In this document: positions 40,304 through 51,772 of the stretch, one piece after another | Position numbering within the stretch: position 1 is the first letter of the stretch | Layout of the letters: each line of letters opens with the position of its first letter | Assembly (NCBI GenBank): GCA_023091665.1 | Contig: JALJCQ010000009.1 | Span: forward strand, 3,100,001 to 3,164,000 | Origin: Pythium myriotylum | Taxonomy: Eukaryota > Oomycota > Peronosporomycetes > Pythiales > Pythiaceae | DNA: 64,000 bases | Reading direction: 5' to 3' | Made by a program: the position numbers and the translations under genes | Notes under the pieces: model-generated | Database searches by the model: none | Seen by the model: only the letters and a program-made list of their open reading frames with translations | Told to the model about the DNA's origin: nothing

Positions 40304-43300
40304 ATGGACACACTCGAGAAGCCACCGGTTCAGTATGGCCCATCCGGTTTGCGCCAAGAGAAGCCGCCGACGCTCGGTCCAGACTCGTCTCATCTCCGCC
40401 TCATCGAAGGTGTGAGTGACCAAGTGGAGGATTCCCTTTTGGTCCGTGCTGACGTCGAAAGCGTGGGATTGGATTCAGAAATCCGACGAAGCGTTTCGGC
40501 ACAACAAGCGCTGGCCATGCTCGCTGCAGACGCTAACGCGACAGGTGGGATGGCGGATCCGTCCACTTCACCAAGATCATCAACGCTGAACTGCGGCATA
40601 AACAGACATCCTATTGTATCAATCACCGCGGAACATGAGCCGAACACTGATGCTACTTCCGCAATCCAGCAAGGAGAGATAGCTACATCGAAGCTGTCGA
40701 CACCAGGTTTCTTGCCGTCACAAATTGCAAATCACTTGAGAAAAGCCACTCATGGTAACGAACTACCAGTCGTTAGGCGCAAGAAGCGAACAACTTCAGG
40801 CAAGTTCCGACGACGAGTGTCTAGTGTGCTCAAGATGGCTGGGATTAACGTCCTCGAGGACGAAAGTGACAAAGTTCGAGGGCTTTGGGAAGTTTTCGAT
40901 GTTGATGGCGACGGCATCATCGATTACGCTGAGTTTTGTCGCTACACCTGCGATCTCATTGAGTTACAAAAGAAGAAAAAAACTCAATCAGCCATGACCT
41001 CCGTTGAGGCCAAGTTTGTTCGAATCGTAATTCTCGAGATCATGCAGTTGGGAACACTTCAGAAAGCGATCGAGTCAGTCTTCCGAATGATCGACACAAA
41101 CCGAAGCGGAAAAATATCCCAGCTTGAGTTCGAGGACGGAATTCGAGCGCTCGGTATCATGGATTTCAACTACGAGGTGCATGGACAGAAGAGGCGGTTT
41201 GCCGACACATCCCTCTTTATACTCCCAGTTGGTAGCACCTTCCGCTATCGTGCGGTTTGGTTGGTCGAGTGGAAGTGGTTTGATCGTCTCATCCTTACTT
41301 GTATTATAATCAACTCGGCAATGCTTGCTTTCAGAGACTATCAAGATCCTGGTTCAATACCGGATGCGAACGGAGTCGTCAAGTTGAGCATGCGAAACAC
41401 CATTCTCGACCAGGCTGAAGCTATTTTCTCGTGGATATTCGTCGCTGAGTGCGGATTGAAAATTATGGCGATGGGTTTCTTGTTTGGCCGAGGGGCATAC
41501 CTTCGAAACTACTGGAACATGCTCGATTTTTTTGTCGTCGTGATCGGACTCATCGGTGATCTTCCCGGCGTCCCGAAAGTTTCTGCGCTGAGAACTGCTC
41601 GCGTACTTCGCCCGCTCAGAACGCTCAGCAATCTTCGTCGGATGCGGATGCTTGTGTATGCGTTGTTGTCGGCTATCCCAGCGCTGTTCAACGTCATGGT
41701 GATCTTGTCGTTTGTGTTTACTGTGTTCGGTATCTTAGGAGTACTCTTCTGGAACGGGATCTTGTATAATCGTTGCCGAACAACTCCATCGCCCGTTGAT
41801 GGTGTTTGGGCGCTTGCAGATGGAGGTCGACTTTGCGGAGGTGGGTACACATGCCCAGAAAACCAGTTTTGTGGGTCTGTATATGCGCCACCGGAAGGCT
41901 CCTACATTGACCGAGACAAGATTTCACCCCAAGACAAGTGGGACTATGCCCTCGTTGGCTTTGACAACATTGGAAAAGGCATGCTTACTCTGTTCCAATG
42001 TATCACCCTTGAAGGATGGACTGCTGTTATGTACAATGTAAGTTCATTTGCATGAGTTTGTCGGAATCAACTCTAATCACTCTGCGAAATAGATGCAAGA
42101 TGCTCACAGCTACGCCTTTGCAACCATTTACTTTGTCCTCTTTACGATAATTGGCGCACTGTTCTTGCTACAGTTCGTTTTTGCCGTAATTTGGGAGCGA
42201 TTCAACGCAGCGAATGATGGAACAGCAGGTGAGTGGGATCTCATCTTGGAAGAACGAAGAGCAAGTGCTGCGAGCGCGAATGTGAGCCCACCAGCGGGTA
42301 AAAGAGATTCAAGCATTGCGGAACGACGAACAGAAATGCAGAAGCAGTCATCTATTAGACAGTCAATCCGTGCGTCGATTCACTCAGGTATGGTTATTGT
42401 GAAGCGTAACAACCCCGTTCATCGAATACGAACAGTTTGCCGAGCAATTGCCAAGGTGAGTGAGTATTTCTTGTTCGCATTGTGGAAGAAACACTATAAT
42501 GGAAGATTTTAGGACAATCGCTTCGGGCACTTCATAGTCTGCTGCATTCTGTTGAACACGGCTACACTAGCCATGGACGAGTACCCTGTCGATCCTAAAC
42601 GAGAAAGCGCGATGGAGTACATCAACACAGGTCTTACACTGGTCTTCTCAGCGGAAATGGTGCTTAAGCTCATCGGGATGGGGTTCAAAGAGTACCGCTC
42701 CGATCGTCTCAACATTTTCGACGGCTGCATTGTTTGTGTCAGCCTCGCCGAATTCTTAATGAAATTGATCATGACCAATCCTAAGAGCGCGACTGGATTA
42801 TCTGCATTAAGAAGCTTTCGATTGTTCCGGATTATGAAGCTTGCGAGGTCGTGGAGGTCATTGAGGGAGCTTCTCCAAACGGTGGGTAAATGAATATTAC
42901 GCACCCGCTAAGTGGCGAAGTCTCTGACCCGCGTTCTTTTCCAGATTGGGAACAGTCTTGCCGATGTCGCAAATTTTGGGATGCTTCTGCTCTTATTGAT
43001 GTATGTGTTCGCATTGATCGGAATGCAGTTTTTTGCAAACAAGTACCGATTTGACGATTCTGGGAATCCTGTGGTGTGGCAACCGCACGTGTACACAAAC
43101 ACGACTCCAGCACATGCACCGTGGACACCAGAGCGACCTTACACAATCAGTCGCTCCAACTTCGACGATACTGTCGCAGCTTTCACGACAGTATTTCAAT
43201 GCTTGACAGAAGAAAACTGGGTTAGCGTTATGTACAACGGAGTTCGTTCATCCGGTTGGAACGCTTCGTTGTACTTCTTGCTTGTAATGGTGGTGGGGAA

Positions 43301-46300
43301 TATCATCATCCTCAACTTGTTTTTGGCCATTCTGCTGGGAAACTTCAGCGTTGATGAACAAATTGAAGAAACGGAGTTGAAAGTAGCCCAAGGCGAACGT
43401 CAAATCCAAGCAGCTATAGTGAAAGTGAATGCCGTGGTACCAGTTGATGTGGCCCCTAGTGCTTCATTAGCTCCAGAGAAAGATCACCCGCAAAATGACC
43501 ATCGTGAAAGGCGTCGAAGGAAAAGAAGGCATCACACTGCGAACTCAGTCGGAAGTGTTGGTAGAAACAGCGTTGGTAGAAACAGTGTTGACCAAGCAAG
43601 CCATGGCAGAGATTCTGAGAGCGTCGCTGGTGGGGCACTATCGTTCCATCCCAAGACAGCCTCCGCATCAAACAAGAGTAATGGGTCAGAGTCTAGTTGC
43701 AGCGATGCAGACGGGTCAGAAGCCATCAGTGCAACTCGGCGAGCTTCGGGCAACCCGCGTCATGTTCCTCTCGTTACTATGAATGGGCGACATACAAAAC
43801 CTGGAGTCAGATTCAATTCCGTGGCGCCAAGTCCTGGCTCCATGAGTGCGGTCTTGGCAATTGACCGTAACCGTTCGTTGTTCTTGTTCTCAAGAATCCA
43901 TTTCGCAAGGAGAATGTGCAACAAAGTGATCCGGCACAAGTTGTTTGAAGGCTTGATGCTCATCTTCATCTTCCTTAGCAGTGCTCAGCTCTGCATTGAC
44001 AACCCTCTAAATGATCCATCATCCCAACTCTCGACAGTGCTAACGACTCTCGACAAAGTCTTCACACTCGTTTTCCTCATTGAGATGGTGCTGAAGGTTA
44101 TCGACATGGGCTTTCTCTTGAATGGGAAAACGTCCTATCTACGTGATCCGTGGAATGTATTAGACTTTGGGATTCTGATATGCTCGTCGATCACATTGTT
44201 TTCGTCGAACAAAACTCTTCGGTCTCTACGTTCTCTCAGAACCCTGAGAGCTATGGTATGTTCTGCTAGTTTGACATAACTACTACGTGTCTAACTCTCT
44301 CGTGTGCGACGCAAAATGAAGCGTCCTCTTCGTATGATCAGCCGAGTTCCCGGAATGAGACGCGTCGTAAACGCATTGCTATCAAGCATCCCTTCGATCA
44401 TGAACGTGTTCCTCGTTTGCAGCCTCATTTTTCTGATATTCGGTATTATTGGTGTCAATCTCTTCAAGGGCCGATTGTTCTATTGCGACATGAGCTTATT
44501 TTCCGATGACAAAATACACTCGTTGGAGCAAGAGTTTGGATTCACCAAACTATCTTTCCGGAAACTCTTCTCCAAGCAAGATTGCATAGACAATGGAGGC
44601 GTCTGGAGCCAACAACATCGCCACTATGACAACGTCTTCAAGTCTGCAATGACTTTGTTTGAGTTGAGCACAACTGAAGGCTGGGTGGACGTCATGTTTC
44701 AAGGTGTTGATGCGACTGAGATCGGATATCACCCCGTCCAAAACTACAACCGCTCTTACATTGCCTTCTTCATTGGTAAGTGGGATAAACTGAGAATGCT
44801 CTTATGATATTAGGACTAACAAATCTCTGTCTTTATTGAAGTGTTCATCATCATTGGTAGTTTCTTTACCATGAACTTGTTCGTCGGAGCAGTCATTGAC
44901 AACTTCAACAGGATGCGCGACACGTTGAATTACGCAGAAGCAGATAACGAGACCCAAAGGGAATGGCTGCAGATACAGGAAGCGCTTCGAGGGTAAGTTT
45001 CGTTCGCCTTCACTTCTATAGCTCCCGCATTCACGTTGCTCCCGAATCGTAGAACTCGTTTGATCGCGAAGCCGAAAGAACCAGCCAACAAAATCCGAAG
45101 ATTTTGTTACCATCTACAGCAACATCGTACCTTCGAGGCTCTCATCGCAGTGAGTGTACTCGGAAACACAATCATGCTAGCAATAACCCACTTCGAGGAG
45201 TCACCGACCATCGCCTCCTTGCTCTCAATCGGGAACATATTCTTTTGGTTTGTCTTCTTCGTGGAAGCCACTATCAAGCTCCTTTCGCTGGGGCACGAAT
45301 ACTTCTTGGATCGCTGGAATATCTTCGACTTTGCCGTAGTCTGCGGTAGTACCGTATCGACAGTGCTCCCATTCTTCACTAATGGCAAGATTTCTCCAGT
45401 GGCTAACACGCTTCGAGCATTCAGAATGGGACTCGCTGTCCGAATGATCAAAAGAGCGAAGAGTATGCAAGACATTGTCAACACAATTCTTGATAACATG
45501 TCTGCCCTCGTGAACGTCTCAACACTAATGTTTCTGATCATTTTTGTCTACGCTGTCATCGGAGTCCAACTGTATGCCGGTGTGAAGTTGGGCGACAATC
45601 TGAACGAGCATGCCAATTTTCAAGGCATTGTCGTCGCGATCGTGACATTGTTTAGGTTCGCCACTGGTGAAGCGTGGAATGATGTGATGTATGATCTAAT
45701 GGTGCAGCCGGACGATGGAAATGCACCTTATCCCAATGGCACTTCTTGCGTCCCCGACTTCACTTATAGTCAACTCCAGGAGGCTCGAAACTACTCCGGC
45801 AATCCAAACTTGACGATTGGTTGCTCTCCGGGGATTGCAGTCACTTACATATACTTCCTCACGTACGAGCTTGTGGCATCGTACGTGTTGATCAACCTGT
45901 TCGTAGCTGTCATTCTCGAAGGCTTCGAAGAGACGACGGAAAAGAACTTGTCGACTGTGACGAAAGCGGACTTGAGGCAAGTATGCGCAATGTGGGAGAA
46001 GTACGATCCTTTTGCCACGGGGTACATGTCGGATCATCATTTTCTCAAATTCTTGCGAGACGTTCCGCCGCCTTTGGGTTTGCCGAAGCCAGTCCACCGA
46101 CGGGATCTAGCGCGGTGGGCCAGGCAACTAGACTTACTGCTTGATAGCACCGGCAGGATCAGCTTCAACGCGTTCATTCTTTCAGCAACTCAATCGTTGA
46201 TGGCGCGCGTGGCTGAGGAGCGTGGTGATGAAATTGTGCCTGCTCGCACAGCAGAAAGCTTCTTTGCGAGATCACAAATTCTCGCCAAGGTCGCGAAATC

Positions 46301-46541
46301 TCGCCGAGGGAGCACCACTCCTTCGAACCTGTTCGTGATCATCTGCATCAAGCGAATCCAAGCAGCCATGCGGTCACGCATAGCACGTAAGCGATTCCTT
46401 GAGTTGAAAAAGCAACTCGCCGCGCAACGCATTGCGCTGTACGATGCGGCCGCGATGAGCAACTTCAAAGGGATGGCAATTGAAGATGATCTGTCTCTCT
46501 CCAAAAACCGTCAGCGGGAATCACTGTACCGAAGTGATTGA
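40304..46541 (+). CDS. Four-domain voltage-gated calcium channel with N-terminal EF-hands
   Basis: Seven exons, 40304-42037, 42093-42455, 42513-42881, 42945-44255, 44322-44775, 44842-44992 and 45053-46541, all GT-AG and in phase, give 1956 residues. Two EF-hands precede the pore domains (DVDGDGIIDYAEF at about 199, DTNRSGKISQLEF at about 263). Four six-helix domains follow, each with an arginine-rich S4, for example ALRTARVLRPLRTLSNLRR in domain I; the S4 of domain III is completed exactly across the exon 4/5 junction. The selectivity filters read TLEGW, TEENW, TTEGW and TGEAW, an EEEE ring typical of calcium-selective Cav channels. Domain IV S4 is less regular. The C-terminal tail has an IQ-like calmodulin site (IQAAMRSRIARKRF). 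It should admit calcium across the plasma or flagellar membrane on depolarisation. After the TGA at 46539 the frame stays open to 46832 (separate entry). Confidence 0.92.
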
Positions 46542-46832
46542 CTGTCGTGGATGACGAGAAGACAGTTCGCAGGGTCGCTGATCTGGTCCGCGGATCAGGT
46601 CTCCAACGATCCAGACAAGGCAAGCCCGCAAGATGCTAATCTGCCCGATGCTCAGCGTTCCAGCGACTCAAATAGCCATGCAGAATCCCCACCGCTTCCT
46701 GACATCCCTCATGAGGCTTCCGTTCATGGTGAGGACCCCAGTGATGACCCTGTGGAAGGTGGACCGTCGTCACCAGACACTTGTACCAACGAACCGCCAC
46801 CCGCAATGGATGCGCCACCGATCGAAAACTAA
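46542..46832 (+). other. In-frame open extension behind the channel stop codon
   Basis: Immediately after the channel's TGA the same frame stays open for 96 sense codons to TAA at 46830-46832. The stop context is TGA-CTG; C after UGA is known to weaken termination. The encoded stretch is acidic and Ser/Pro/Asp-rich, like many channel tails. It may be a readthrough extension, a tail lost by a recent nonsense change, a sequencing error, or chance. Confidence 0.4.
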
Positions 46833-46900
46833 TGACCACGTCACGTCAGCTTGTAGATACCACCGCTCTATTTAATTGACCATAGACTTGAACCCAGTCT

Positions 46901-47089
46901 TCAATGGCGTCGCACGGGTGCGGCGTCCTCATCATCCACCTTGAGGTCAGTCTTGGGCTTGAGCGCTTTGAGCGGGCCGACCGGGTCTGCCGCGAACCGC
47001 GCGTAGTAGAGCGACGCCATGAAGATGCCCTGCGCCGTGAAGAGGATCTTCCAGCGCTGCTCGACAAGGTAGCGTGCGAACGGCGTCAT
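46901..47089 (-). CDS. Small single-pass membrane protein, 62 residues
   Basis: Starts MTPFARYLVEQRWKILF and contains one hydrophobic stretch (ILFTAQGIFMASLYYARF) at about residues 15-32, followed by a charged tail ending VRRH. Size and layout recall small accessory subunits or assembly factors of mitochondrial inner-membrane complexes, but no family is recognised. The ATG at 47089 is preferred; the frame continues upstream with unconvincing sequence, so an additional 5' exon is possible. It converges with the calcium channel gene and diverges from the KOW-like gene at 47332. Confidence 0.5.
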   Translation of the reverse strand: MTPFARYLVEQRWKILFTAQGIFMASLYYARFAADPVGPLKALKPKTDLKVDDEDAAPVRRH

Positions 47090-47331
47090 GGTCTCGTGGA
47101 CGCCACTGTATTCGCTTCCTTCATGTGCCACACCAACATCCCACACCATTTCCTTCGATGTGGTCCACACACATCCATCTATAACAGCAGACCGTCTACT
47201 ATACCGAGGTCCTCGCGCGTGCATCTTGAGCCGAGACCATCACTCTGGTTTCCCTTGCCGTTCCGCCTTCCTCCCCTCTCAAAAAGGGAAACGCGTCGGC
47301 CACTAAGCGCCAAGCCCCGACGACCGAGAGG

Positions 47332-49847
47332 ATGGAGGACGCCGCGTCGCTGTCTCCGAGCGAGAGCTCTCGGCCTCGACGACAGTCGGCGCAGCGCGCG
47401 AGGGCCGCCGCGAAGAAGCCGTCTCGCGGGCCGGCGAAGCGCGGTGGCAGCGAGGACGAAGACGAGGAGGAAGAAGAGGAAGAAGAGGAGGAGGAAGAGG
47501 AAGAAGAGATCGAGGAGGAAGAAGAGGCCGACGAGGACGCCGCGAGAGAGTATGGGCGCTCGGCCGCCACACGCACCATGTCTGCGGACATGCAGGCCTA
47601 CGTGCGCGGCGCGATGGTGCGCATTGCGCGCACGGCCAACGTCGAGCAGCGCGTGCCGCACACGGTCGGCAAGATCGGCATGATCGAGGATGTACCGCAA
47701 CACCCGAATACGTGGTTCAAAGTGCGAATCCGCGACGGAGACGTCGTGTACAAATACCGTCCGTCGGCGCTCACGCTGGTGACGTCCGAAGACGAGGATC
47801 TCGTGGACCACGACGTGCGGGATGAAGAAGAGGATGTAGAGGAAGCGCCTGTCAAAAAGCTGCGATCGAACTCGACGACCAGTAATGGTGCCTCGCGCGC
47901 TGAGTCGTCGCGCCGAGTTCGCGATGATGTCGGTGACGACACTGATGGTGTAGATGATTCAGAAGGCGAGCAGAAAGAGCAAGATGAAGACGACGAGGAA
48001 GAGGTAGACGCCATGGAGATAGACACACGTGTGCGCATTCAGCTCGGAACCCTCTCTCGTAGAGAAAGGGACCTGAAGAAATATCAAGGAAAGCTCGGAG
48101 TGATCATCGCGGTACGCTGATTGACTCGTAGGGATTGTACGTTCAGGCGTCTCCTCATTTTTGGTTGCTCAGACGGATCTGGACGGCGTCAAGGTTCAAC
48201 TTGACAGTGAAGACATCATTACAATCAAGCAGCGGCATCTGGTGGCTGCTCCTGACGCCCCTCGGACCGAGGAGGAGAACGGAGAAGCCGAAGACGACCA
48301 GGTATGCATTCCTCCACTACGTACCTGTGTGCATCGCTCTCATCGTTATCGCCTTTAGGATTCAGACACAGAGTTGCCGAATGGCCAATTGCTCTCTGAC
48401 ATTGACCCAGACATGTGGATCGACCGAAGATGCCGAGTCAATGTCGGGAAATTTAAAGGGCGCTTTGGTCGCGTCCTTCGATCAGGGAACGGATGGGTTC
48501 AACTCCGTCTCGACAACTCAAACGAAAATACGGCTAAACGAGCGTACGAGTTGACACTCTTGGAGGATATGGATACCATCAAGTTGTTGTATGCGAAGAG
48601 CGTGGCAAAGAAGCGTGAATTAGGTGCCTCTGCCCATGATGAGGAAGAAGAAGAGGAAGAGGACGACAACGATGAAGGGTCGCGTAGCGGTGGAGAGGAC
48701 GTCCTTACAGCCGAGCAAACAGAAGACTCCCAGGGAGAAGAAAGCGGAGGTAAACGTTCCCGCCGCCTAGCAAGCCGAAGTAATTACGGGATCTCGTGGA
48801 TCGAGAAGAAAGTTTGGCTGCCAAATCGAAAGGGTGTTGGAATTGTGAAAAAGGCGGACAGAGAGACGTGTACTGTGGAAATTGGCACGTCAAAGGTGCT
48901 TAAGGTGTTCAAGAAGAAAGAGCTGGAACTAGTTGATGAAGAGGCGGCCAAGGCCGGTCGTGGGCACCGCAGTCGCAACAACGCAAAGGCTGCTAAAGAC
49001 AAACTTGGGCTTCCAGAGGGTGTTGTCCTGATGGGAACGACTGCTGCTCGTTATGCCGCATTTCAAGATCAGGTAAAAAAGTTTATCATGCGCCGCCGCG
49101 AAAAATTCAAGAAGAGACCAAACTTGCTTGGCTGGAGGGCTGAATTTGAAGCAAAACTTCGAAGCAGCGAGCTTCGAGACAAGGAAGATCCTTCTGTTAG
49201 AGATTTGCTTATCGTGCCTCACTGTGTGATCTGTGGAGTTGAAAAGGAGGTAAGGGCGCTCGACTTGATCGAAAACTTGAGGTTACGACTGACTCATCAT
49301 GCTGTAGGAAAAGAACGGCGACTGTTGGAACTCGGACTGCCCGCGTTGCGTGAATTTTGACGTTGAGAATTACGAGCCTTCTGATGGTATGCCTTATGTT
49401 GTGTGATTACTGTTCACGACGATGTCTAACCTTGCGTTTGAAGAATCGTTCGCAAGGATGCCAATTCTGCCGATTCCATCAGACCGCGTTACAAACTCTG
49501 TTTGTCTCCGCGCAATCGACGCACAGCAGAAGCGAAAGAGACGGCAGACACAATCGCCCATAGTAGGGGAAAATGTTGGCGTGCCAGGATCCGACGAGTA
49601 CCCTCCAGCGCAAAGGCATCTGAAGCGTCAAGTGAGTTCAGATAGCACGAAGTCCGAGTCGAAGAAAGCGAAAAAGGCGAAGAAGCTGAAGACAGATGCG
49701 AAGAAAATGAAGAAATCCCCGAGCAAGGCAAGCCCGAGGGCTGATGAGACCCCGACTAGTAAGTCTTCGCCAGGCGAGCTTTCAAGCGAATCGCAAGAAC
49801 AATCTGAGTTGTTTCGACCTCAGTATGACAACGTTTACTCAAGATAA
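47332..49847 (+). CDS. KOW-like/cysteine-cluster nuclear protein
   Basis: Five exons, 47332-48111, 48173-48301, 48359-49249, 49308-49386 and 49444-49847, with consistent phases, give 760 residues. The N-terminus is basic and then a run of about 25 Glu/Asp. At least three similar beta-rich modules follow: one from about residue 83 (VPHTVGKIGMIEDV), one across exon 1-2 (YQGKLGVII, then TDLDGVKVQL), and one near DMWIDRRCRVNVGKFKG with GRVLRSGNGWVQLRL, which reads like a KOW motif. A fourth (KGVGIVKKADRETCTVEI) is plausible. Exons 3-4 build a cysteine cluster, CVICG then CWNSDCPRC, probably binding zinc. The tail is Lys/Ser-rich. Composition suggests a nuclear chromatin or transcription protein; no named family is recognised. 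Confidence 0.75.
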
Positions 49848-50152
49848 TTTGCGGCATAGGACATGGTCGGCCGGCTAATCCAGTCGAAAATGGTACGAAG
49901 AATGAATATATTGCAGATGTGGATACAGTACGTACAATACGCACGAACACGTCGCGTTGAATGATATTTCGATCGCCATTGCATCTACAATCCATCTGAG
50001 ATCCTGAGGACGACTTCCGACCCTCCAATCAAGAGACAGCATATGCACAGCGTTCGTATTTTTGGGTTGGCGAGACCGTAGCAGATTTTTTTTCGTAGAT
50101 CAAGTTCTCGACACACATCGATCGGGAGTGTGAAATCGACTCGTTCTCTTCG

Positions 50153-51707
50153 ATGGGAGGGAAAGATGGTGTCGGCTCCGCCACCTCCACTCGGAAAAGC
50201 ACACGATACGCACCTGAGAACGGTGGCGAGGAGTCTTCTCTCGATAATGAAAGGGCCTTCGAGAAGAAGGCAACCCCGCAAAGTGGAGCCCATGGAGACA
50301 AAACGAAGACGGAGAGGCGATTGCTACGGAAAAGTAGCAGCGCAAGTCTCTTGGAAGTTGAAGGCTCTCCCGATGATCCGGGCGCGCATAAGCTCCGGCG
50401 CAAGTCGAGCAGCCTGCGTGACCTTACGGCAGAGGAAGCTGCGGCGCTCAAAGCCAAACACGAGAGTGAGAAAGGGTCGAAAAGAACCAAGAAAAGTGCT
50501 CGCGGGAGTGTCACGCGCAACAGCACAACCCGAGTAGACACACACAATACCTTGCCTCCGCTCACGCCTAAAACTGGAAAGGAAACATCCCAGCCGCAAA
50601 TTGAGCAGCAAAACCGACCTAAGCGGAGGAGGCGAGCTGGAGATATTGACCTACAACGACAACAGACCATCGATGTCGTCGTGAAGTACCAACGTAAGCC
50701 GTTGCTTTGTTGTTTATCAATTACACATACATACTGATCGCGGTCTTCCAGTGGGTCAGAATGAGCTCAAGAAGTTCAAGCTCTGCTTCAGCCAAATTGA
50801 CCTCGAGTAAGTGGATGTTCTATCTGCATCGTCTCTCGTCACCTCACACGAACTGTTTTTCTTCAGTCAGAGTGGATTCATCGATTATGATGAATTTTTC
50901 GAGTTCATTGACGAGCGCAAGACACCTTTCTCGGAAGGATTGTTTCGGATGATTGATGCCGATAGCAACGGCACGGTGAGATATAGTTGCCGTTATTCAC
51001 GCGCTTCCGACCTTCGATGCTCATGTTGTGAGCTCCACGTGCCTTAGATCGATTATGAAGAGTTTGTCCACGCCACTGTCATGTATTGCATGTACACACG
51101 GGACGAAATCTTGCAATGTGAGTATGAGTGGTATGTGTCCGGATTTGTTCACTAACTGATTTCAACTCAGTTGCCTTCGACACATTTGACCCGGGAAAGA
51201 CTGGGGGAATCGGAGAAAAGGAATTCAAGCGGCTCATCAGTTTGGTGAACGACGGCAAGCCCGCCTTTCCTGGAAACTTCAAGACTGCTCTCGCAGAATT
51301 CGATAGGTATGCCCGCCTTGATACTGCTGGTACATCATGAAGATGATGCTGATGCGGAATCGATCGACCACCGCAGAAACAAAGATGGTGTGATCGACTT
51401 CGACGAGTTCAAGATACTCAATAAGCGGTACCCAATGTTGCTATTCCCGTGCTTTCGCCTCCAAGACCGCATGCAAAAGTCAACTCTGGGGGAAAAACAC
51501 TGGCACAAGCTGCAGAAGCGATTGTATGAGAAACTGAAGCTCGAAAACTACCAGGTAACCTTGCGCATTGTCGTTCTTTCGATCACTCTTGCACTGAGTA
51601 CCTACTTGTTGCAGCGAAAACACAATGGGGCACTGCCGCCTTTAGGAGTCGTTGGGAGCATTCGGAAATTTCTCGGTTTCGACAATCGCGACTTCTACAT
51701 CCCATAG
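50153..51707 (+). CDS. Four-EF-hand calcium-binding protein
   Basis: Seven exons, 50153-50693, 50752-50806, 50867-50975, 51048-51117, 51171-51306, 51377-51554 and 51615-51707, splice in phase to 393 residues. Residues 1-180 are basic and Ser/Thr-rich, with repeated RRKSSS-type sites suitable for basophilic kinases. Then come EF-hands DLDQSGFIDYDEF, DADSNGTIDYEEF, DPGKTGGIGEKEF (loop poor in calcium ligands, probably inactive) and DRNKDGVIDFDEF. Several EF-hand loops are split by introns, and only the spliced form gives intact loops, which supports the model. The last 30 residues (GVVGSIRKFLGFDNRDFYIP) are conserved-looking but not assignable. It is likely a calcium sensor; the partner is unknown. 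It converges with the Nudix fusion gene, 65 bases apart. Confidence 0.85.
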
Positions 51708-51772
51708 TCAATCACCATGGAACAGCGTCTATTAAATACGGTATTGTTTCCCACGATGGTCTCTATCAGCAT

